Shown here: positions 22,901 through 31,900 of the stretch, piece by piece
Numbering within the stretch: the stretch's first letter is position 1
Layout of the letters: each line of letters opens with the position of its first letter
From: Nocardia transvalensis NBRC 15921
GTDB lineage: Bacteria; Actinomycetota; Actinomycetes; Mycobacteriales; Mycobacteriaceae
Length of the DNA stretch: 64,000 bases
NCBI RefSeq assembly: GCF_000308875.1
Contig: NZ_BAGL01000059.1
Span: 62,001-126,000, forward strand
Direction: 5' to 3'
Notes under the pieces: model-generated
What the model was told of the DNA's origin: nothing
The model's input: the letters and a program-made list of their open reading frames with translations, nothing else
Database searches by the model: none
Made by a program: the position numbers and the translations under genes

Positions 22901-25900
22901 GGACCGCCCTGTGCCAGGCAGCGAACGCACCCGCACCGAGATCTTCACTACTCGAAGGAATGCGGTCACCGAAATGATGGGACAAATCTCGCGGAACGAC
23001 ACCGTAAATGACATCGTCCGAAATATCGAAAACGCGACAGAACCGACGCAGATAGTCGACGGTTATGCCTTCTCCCACCTCAGCCTGCTCTATATTCCTC
23101 CTGTTGAATCCCATGGCATCGGCCAGCCGCTGCTGTGTCAGTCCACGCAACTCCCGGACGGCAGCGAGCCATTCGCCGACGATTCGCATCTGAGCGCTGC
23201 GATCGCGGTCGGGACGATCTTTGTCCGCACCGGCCCGAAGATCCGGCGGCGATGCTTCGATATCGGCCGGGGGAAGTCGCAGTGAGTCGGCATCGAGGGA
23301 GTCCGCCGGCGCGTACTGTCTGGTGAAATCGAGCCGGAGGTGATGCTCGATCCGGCCCTGCGGCGACGGGTCGGCGGAGTCGACGTCGATCCGGCAGTCC
23401 AGGTCGGACAGGGTGTGCCGCAAGGCTTCCGGGTCCACGCCGGGAGAAGGATCGGCGGGATCGGGTCTCGTGTAGTCCACTTGGGCGATCAGTCTCGTCC
23501 GGCCGTCCGGGTCCCGCGACGAGGTCACGACGATCACCTGGTCGGGGCCGGCCAAGGTCCGGGCGGACTCGGCGAGGCGAGGTATCGCCTCGGCGAGATC
23601 CCGGGTCATCTCGGCCGAGGCCCGGGCGGGAAGCCGGGCCGCGACCGCTTCGGCGAGGGTCGAGGGATCCGACGCGTGCGCGACGGTCGCCTGCCAGCGG
23701 AAGCCGCCGTATTCCTCGCGCATCTCCGCCGCGTGCCGCCGGGCCTCGCGATAGGCGTCCAAGGGCGTCCAAGTCGGGTCGTCCGCGAGGCGGTCGGCGA
23801 TCTCCCGGAGTTTCGCGGCGTGATCGCGACGCATATCCCGATTGGCCAGCAACCACCCGTCCGGTGGGCGATATCCACCGTCGGGGTGGACGAAGGCGGC
23901 GCTGGAACGAAGCCGATCGACGAGGGCTTGGCGCACGGTGGCGACGCTGTCGTCGGGCCGCATGTGCCCCAGCCGATCGGCGAATCGCAACGCCTGCCCG
24001 ATATCGCTGACCCGGATGCCCCGTTCCGCCAGTGCCCGTCCGAAGACACGCGCCGAATCGAAGCGCCGCGACATCAGGTCCTCGAGCGCCAGTTCGATGG
24101 ACTGGACGACCGCGTCCGGTTCCGACAGCGTCTGCAGGTCCGCGGCGGCGACCCAGCGGGCGATTCGCTGTGCCCGCTCGAATTCGCCGTCGGTCATCTC
24201 GCCCCAGCGCTGCCGCAACTCGACGACGGCCGCGGGCGAGGCGATCATCTGGGTTCCGGTGCGTTCGTCGAATCCCGTTCCGTTGACCGCGAATCCGAGG
24301 ATCCGGGCAGCATCCTCCGGGTAGCCGTGCGACAGCGCGCGGGCGTGCAGCAGTTCCGCCGACGCCAGCTCGTCGTAGCGTGCGGGATTGTCGCGGCGCC
24401 GGCCGCCGCCGTAGACGCTGTCGCTCCAGGCGTCGGCGACCATCGCCGCCACGATCTCGTCGATTCCGGCCCCGTGCAGCACACCGTTGTCCAGGATGTG
24501 CCGCAGATCCCCGGCGACGTCCATGCCGTTGTGGTACAGGGCCGCTACCCCGAATTCGCGCAGTTCGAAGGCGTCGTCGTAGAGGTGGTTGGCACGGCCG
24601 ACATCCGGGTGGCCGTACAGCGTCCGGTTGACGAACAGTCCCTCGGCCGCGAGCCGGATGCCGCGGCGGATCTCCGGATCGTCGAGCCGTTCGCGCGGCA
24701 GCCGCGAGCGCAGGATCTCGGCTACCTCCTCGATCTCCCGCCCGATCACCGGCACCGGCAACGGCGGACGCGCCGGACTCAGTAGCCGGGTCTTGATCCA
24801 GTCGGTCGCCGCCACGTCCTCGGGAAGTCCGCGCTCCTGCGCCCAGGCGTAGATGTCGGGCAATCCGGCGACGCGAGCCGCGCCCGCCGCCGGATGCCAG
24901 GCCCGGCGCTCCAGCTCCTCGTGCGACACCACGCCGTGCCACCCCACCGACACCCGCAGCCGCCCGCGGGCCAGCACCGAATCCTCGGAGGTGCGAGTCC
25001 AGCCTTCCGCCTCGTACTGCCGGTACAACCACTCCGGCACCGACAGTTCGACGACATCGGGCTCGCCCGGCGTGTCCGAGCCCAGCGCCTGCGCCGCGGC
25101 CCCGCGTCCGATCACGACGCCGTGCTGGACCAGCACCTCGCCGAGTACGGCCGCATCGATTGATTCCCGCGCGGTATCAGCGGATGTCGCCTCGTTCGCC
25201 CCCTCGCGATCCTCGGAAGGACGGCTGCCGATGAATCCCCGGGGCCGGACAACGGGCCGCACCAGGTACGCGCTGTCGCTCACGTCGTAGCCGTTGAATG
25301 TCGAATCCGCCGGATCGATCTTGATCGGGGTGAGTGTCCGGCGCTCCGCCGCCAGATGCCCGAACAGCACCGGGCGATTCGTCGCGGCGTCACCGCACCG
25401 GTCGTCCACGACGATGGCGAGCCGACGTCCCCGGGCGGCGGCGATCTCGCTCGCCCAGCCGATGAATTTGTCGTAGAAATCCGCGACGGAGACATGGTTG
25501 ATATACGTCTCCGTGGGATTGAGACCACGCACCAGGAGCAGCGGCTCACCGGCGCTGCTGGTGGTCTCGATGAGGAGTCCGGCTCCGGCCAGGGCGGTAC
25601 GGCCAGGGTCGTCGGGATTTCGGACCATAATGACGGCGGTCATATTCGGCAGCTCCTCCGCCACCGAGGTGTACTTCCCGGCCCAGCAGGCACTGGCGAT
25701 ATGCCCCGACAGTTCCAGCAGGGGCCCTCGCGTCGGAACGAACTGCAGCTTGGTGGTATCGCTGGACACGCCAACGCCCTGCGTGCGCAGGATCGCTTCA
25801 TCCAGGGCCGCCACACTGGTCAGCCGGCGGAAAAGAGTGGCGTCCTTGCGGTTCGAGAAATACCGCGCGAACACTTCCTGGTTCGTGATGTGCTCCACGA

Positions 25901-28900
25901 AGTCCCGGACGCGACTCACATCCGCCAGAGTGGGGTCGCCGGTTCCCAGATCGCTCAGCCAGGCGATCCAGTCCGGGTGCTGCCGCATGGCCCACGCGAA
26001 ACAGATGGTCCGCAGGTCGTCGTGCAGTTCGCCGATGCGCGCGAGGCTGTGGAAGTTCTTCTCGAAATCCTCGAGCGACCGCAATGCCGGGAATTGCCTG
26101 TCGCCTTCCGGATCCGGCGCGACGAGTTTCCGCAACTCCTGCGTTCGGGCCACCATGTTCCGCCGGGCCGCGTCGTTCAACGGGGCACCGTCGGCCAGCG
26201 TTCCCGAGGCGAGCGCCCGTTCCATCGTCTCGATGTGCTCGGTGATGCCGCGCCCGAGCTTGTCGAGCAGGTGGGTGAACGGCTGCTTCATGCCGGTCAT
26301 CGCCGCGCAGGCATCGTTCAGATTGGCCGACAACCGCGCGAAGCGAGTCAGCAGGTCCTCGGTCCACTGCGGTCCGGCCGAGGCGTCCCGGGTGCGCAGT
26401 TTGGCGATGTCGAGCACCTCGCTGGGCTGGTACTCCGCGGGCATCGGCCGGATACGGCCCGCCGCGGTCGCCTCGTCGTGATAGTCGAGCAGTGCTCGCA
26501 GCGACGCGATGTCGTTCGGGCCCCACCCGGCGGTGTCGAAGTGCGTGACCTCGACCAGCAGCCGGGCCAGGAATTCCGAGGTTTGGACCTTGGCGAGGCT
26601 TTCGGCCGAGATTCCCGCGCTTTTCACCTCGGTCACGAAGGAACGGGCTATCTCCTTCAATTCGCGTATACTCGCGTCACCCGTGTGCCGCAGACCGAGC
26701 ACGGCCCGCTCGGTCACCGATCCTTTGTCGCTCGTCAGGGCGCGTACGCACCGCGCGAACTCCGGCGTCACGTTCCGGACCATCTCCATGGCCGCGCGAA
26801 TCGTCGGCGGCCGCGCACTGACCGGCAGTTCGGCGACCTGCTCCACATAGCGTGTGAAATCGCCGCCGTTCGGTCCGGCGACGTAGACGTCCTCCACCTC
26901 ACGCAGGCGTTGTGCCGTGAATGTCGCGGCCGCACGGATATCCGGTGCGATATTGGCCAGCTGGCCGGCCACCAGAAAGATGTCCGCGAACTTCTGCAGG
27001 GCCGCACCGGGAGCGAAGTCGTCCAGTGAGAGCAGGAAATTCCACGCCCGGTCGTGTGCCGTCGGCTGGTCGTTCTCCACGGCAATGCCCAGGACCGTTC
27101 GGCGGAGATCACCTGCGCTGGTTTGCGTTACGAATCTGTTGAACCCCGAAAGCAGGCGGAGTTCCACGGCGCCCGGCGGAATATCCGCGATCCGGCGCAG
27201 TTCTTCGCCGAGCTGTTCGAGGTGCGGTGCGGTCGAAATCTGCCTTGTGACATAGGAAGAGAAGTGCGGATTGTTGCGGTGAATCATCCGCAGTGCGTCG
27301 GCTACCCGAGGCCGGGCCAGGAATGCGATCCGATCGCCGACGGCGGCGGCATCCCATTCGTCGCCGTGTACGATCTCCGACAGGGCGCTCTCCGACAAGG
27401 GCGTGAGCACCGCATCGGCGATATCGGGATGGACCGCGATGGCGGTTCGAATCTGCTGCCGCTGCAAGGCACCGGCCAGCCGGCCGTTGTTCCCCTCCTC
27501 CCAGTAGAGCCCGGCCGCCAATTTCGTCCCTTCGAAATCGACCACGAAGGCGCGGAAGTACTGGAGGATCTTTTCCTGCGTCGCGGCCGGCCGGCCGGCC
27601 AGCTGCCGCACCAGTCGGTCGATATCGTTCGCGCTCAACGACAGTCGCGACCCGAGACGCGCCAGCTCCGCCGCGGCGTCGGCGGGCGGGCCCACCGGAT
27701 GGAAGGCCGTCGACGCCGCGGCCACCTGCTCGGAGAGTCCCTTGCGCACGTGCCGGTTGACGACCCTGGCCGTCAGCTCGGCGCGAGTCAGCCACTGCGC
27801 GTCCGTGATCCGCGTTCCGTCGACGGTCACCCCGAACCGTTCGGGCACGTCGGCCACCACCACACCGGCGCGCATCACGCCCGGTCCGAACCCGCCGTGC
27901 GTGGGCATCCCCGTCTCGGCCGCCGACGGCAGCCGCCACACGCTCGGACCGCCGTCCCCGGGAGCCGCCTTGACGAACAGGCATCGCTCCACGCCCACCC
28001 CGTCGATATGCCTGAACAGCATCTCGCCCGGTGGCCGGGCACCGGCGAATCCACCGACGGGTTCGCCGGGGGGACGCTGACCGGCGAGTGCAAATTGATT
28101 GCTCCGCAACGGTGCTGGCGGGGCGCGGCTCGACCAGAGGGCCGAGGGCGGGGCGTCCGGGTTGTCGGGTGCGTACACGCCGCGCCGCTGCTCCTCGGGG
28201 AGGCGGTCGAGGGGTGTTCCCTGTTCGTCGAATTCGATGGCGAAGACCTCGCGGTCCTCGCCGTGCAGCTCCCCGATGAACCGCTGCTGGGTGCGCTGCC
28301 AGTCGTCGAACGGGACAGCGGTGTGTAGCAACGCATCCGGATCGGCGAGGGTTTCGGGCGTGATCGGGGCCTCGCCGGGGGCGGCGGCGATGTCCAGCAC
28401 CACCAGGTTCGGGTCGTCGCGCCGGTCGCTGTCGTTGACCAGCAGCACCAGGTGGCTCTCGACCTCCCCCTCCCGGATGAAGTTGTAGACCAGTGCCTGG
28501 CTGCCACCGGGCCGGTCCGCCAGTGATCGCGCCGCCTCGTCGAGAGATCCGAAGGTGCGGAACCGGCCGCCGAAGGCGCTTTCGGTGTCGTCGAAATCGT
28601 GTCCGCGCAAAGGCATCTCGGCCGGCATCCGGTACTGGTCCTCGTTGCCGGTATGCAGTACCCGCATCATCGTCACACCGTTGTTGACACAGCTTTTCGG
28701 GCTGCGCTGGTGAATGGCGACAACGAGATCGAGCAGCGCGGTGGCGGCCAGGTAGGTCGAGGCCGCGGTTACCTGGGGGTCGTCGGCCGTCCCGATGGAC
28801 TCGGGGTCGGTCGCCGACAGCGTCCGGGCGACCGCGTCGGCCAGGACGTCGCGGGCGGTGGCGGCGTACACGTCCTCGGGCTCGCGACCCAGTGCGGTCG

Positions 28901-31900
28901 CCAGTTCGGCCCGGGCCGCGGCCACCGCCGCGCCCACCTCTCGCACCCCCTCGGCCCCGGCCACCTGCGCGGGTTCCCAGCCGAATTCGCTTGCCAGCCG
29001 GTTCCGTTGCGGCACCAGCTCTTGCAGTGCCTGCTCGTCGGTGAGGTCGCCGGCCCGCACTACCGCCGCGGCCGGGGCATAGTCGAGATGCTGATTCAAC
29101 GCCGCCACCGCGGCTGTCGAGAGACCGGCGCGTTCCAGCAACCTGCTCAGCGGGTCGTCGCTGTCGCCGATGTCGAATTCCGCCGTCATCTCTGCCTGAA
29201 CCGTGGCCGGGACCCCGAGCCACCCGGCCAGCCGCGCGAAGCGATCACCGCGAAGATGCGGCTGGACCGTGTCGGCCTCGCCGTACGTGGTCTCCCGTTC
29301 GACGCGCTGGACGACCGACGCGGGATGATCGCCATCCTGGTCCATCGGCGCGGCGTTCGCGACGGTGCCCTGCAAAGGGATCGATGCGTCGGATACGCCG
29401 GATGACGGCGGGGCATGGGCCTGGTTGGCCCGGCGCAGGGCACGTTCCATATACGCGCGGTCGGCGGCGTCGCTCTGCAGCGGCGAGGTGAGACCGCGCA
29501 TCTCCCGCTCGGCCGCGGCGAGGTCGGCGGCGGCAGCGTCGACCTTCGCACGCGCGGCACGCACCGTCGCCTCCCGCGTGGTCGCCGCGGCGCCGTACGA
29601 ATTCTCCGAATGCGACTGCGCGCCAACGGATTCTCCGACCACCTGCGCGTATTCCGCTGTGGCCGCCGCATGTTCGGCCACCGCGGTCTTGTAGTGGACG
29701 ACCGCGACCTGCGCACCGCGCTGCTGGGCCTGACTGTAGAGACCGTCCGTCGCCGCGACATTGAAGCAGTAGCTGCCGTTACGGCCGTTACGGCCCGGAC
29801 GCGAGGCCCACTGGTGGTCCTCGTCCGGATTGGTCGGCGAGCGCCCCAGCATATGTGCGTGCACCCCGCCCAGTTCGTTGACCTCGTCGGTGATGGACAC
29901 ATCGAAGCCGCGCCCCAGCATCCCGGTGCCGACCGTCACCTCGCCCCGGGCGCGGCGGACGCCGTCTTCGCCCTCGACGACGTGCCGGACGCCCGCACCG
30001 TCCTTGACCGTCAGCAGGTGTTCCTCGGCGGCGTTGTTGTCGCGGTGTTCGGAGAACCACCGGGCATCGATCCCGTTGTGCTCGACGCCCGCCTTGGTCA
30101 GCATCAGCGAGAACTTCTGCGCCACATCGTTGAAGGGACAGATGACCAGCACCGGCCGCCCTTGGTCCTGCAATTCCTTGACGCGGACGACCGCGTCCTT
30201 CAACTTGTCCGCCTCGGTGAGGAATACCCGATCCTCTTCCCCCACCCGATTCGACGGGCCGTAGTCCTCCACCTTCGCCAGGCCGCCCTGGACCGGGAAA
30301 TTCTCCTTGATCTCACCAGCGGTGCGCTCCAGCGTGCCCGACATCAGATGCAGACGCCGGTATCCGCCGAAGACGTCCTCCACGGTGACCTGTTTGGATC
30401 CCGTGCCGTCGGAGTACACCGGCACGCCGAACATCGCCTCGACCATCTTGTGGCGGCCGCCGAACCAGCGACTCTCGGTGCCGATCTTCGGGTCGCTCCG
30501 GGGTTTTCCGTATTCGTCGAGGATCTGGATCTTGCCGTCGAACTTCTGGAAGTCCCGATTCAGTTTCAGGCGGCCCGCTTTCACATCCAGGAAGGCGCGG
30601 GCCATCTCGGTCTCCTCCTTGGTGAAGGGCCGGCCGTTGCGCTCTTCCCATCGCCGGCTCATCGAATGCAGGCTCATCTCCGGGTGCGCACGCAGATCCG
30701 CGGACGTCAGTGCGCGGGCCTTCAGCGCGGCGCGCAGGAAGTCCTGCACCCGGTACACCTGGGCGGCCTCGATGTCGTGCGCGATCTCGCGCTGCCCGTC
30801 GGACTGGTAGTGGACCGTCTGGTTGTGGACCAGGACCGCGTCCGCTTCGTCGATCGTCGCGGTGTCGCCCCGCGGCGGCCGGCCGAACAGCTCGGCCGTC
30901 GCCCGCTCGTCGTAGGTCATGTAGTAGACGGTCGGGCGTTCCGGGTCCGGCGGGGGGTTGTGCGGGTCCCAGCGCGCGACGTCGTAGCCGAGGCTGCGCA
31001 GCATCGGCCCGAATTCCCGGGCCCCTTCGTTGGCCAGCGTTTCGGTCGTGGTGATCACATGATGGACCCGTACCTGCTGCCCGCTCGCGGTGTCCACCGG
31101 CTCACCGCGCGACAGCTGGTTCAGCGAGTCCAGCGCGCCGACCATGGATTTGCCCTGCCCCGTCCCCATCTGCCGCATGTACCCGTGCTCGCCGACGAGG
31201 AATGCCTTGACCTGATTCCACCGCGGCGTCTTTCCCGTGCCCACGCGCTCGGCGTCGATATAGCGCAGCAGCGCCTCCACCCGGTCGCCGTGCTCCATCA
31301 CCTGCCTGCGCTGCTGCCAGGATTCGCTCGCCAGTTCCTCCTTCCTGTCCCGATACATGGCGAGGGCCTTCTTCGCCGCCGCTTTGAACTGCGCCTGCTG
31401 CGCGGGCGTGAGGTCCTTCTTCTCCGACGGGTCCGCCGTCGGCAATGCGGCCAACTGCCGGATCAGGTCCTCCGCCGGTCCGGTCGGCACCTCGTGATCC
31501 GCCGGATCGGCGTCCGCCGCGGCGTCGCCGCTCCGCTCGGGAGCCGAATCCCCTTGGGCCGGTGGCGCATCCGTCTCGGGCGCCGAAACGCGGGCCGGGC
31601 CGTCGGAGCCGCCGTGCCGACCGCCCCCACCTGAGGGAGGGCCGGTCCCCGAGGCATCGGCGCCCGAGCGCGCCGCCACGGGATCGTGGCCGGATGTACG
31701 GTCGCCGGCCGCGGGCGTCGGCGTGGCCGGACCGGCAGCGCCCGTGCGCCCACCGGCGTTCTGCTGATTGTCCTGCTGCCGGGTGTCCGGACCGCCTCCT
31801 CCCACCGACACCCCCGCACCGAGCGCGCCGGAGGCCAAGTCGGCGCCGCCGGGCACGTTGCCACCACTGCCGCCCGAACCACCACCGGCAGGCGAACCTC

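Larger units (their letters stand above)
4944..25235 (-). repeat. Ten dispersed [FY]IGSRP module-boundary motifs
   Basis: Positions on the minus strand: 25218-25235, 19254-19271, 18294-18311, 16236-16253, 14349-14366, 13323-13340, 9000-9017, 8802-8819, 7311-7328, 4944-4961. Eight are FIGSRP and two YIGSRP. The residues before it are usually basic/Gly/Pro (RPRG, GRRG, RPGG, GRSR, APGR), and the residues after it start a flexible linker. Arg is encoded five different ways (AGG four times, CGG twice, CGT twice, AGA, CGC), so identity is held at protein level, not by recent DNA copying. Confidence 0.95.

Noticed and set aside
4944..25235. FIGSRP DNA copies as a site-specific recombination or attachment site
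   Set aside because: The shared DNA is short and the Arg and Pro codons differ between copies, and flanks are not conserved as DNA. Selection on the peptide explains it better.
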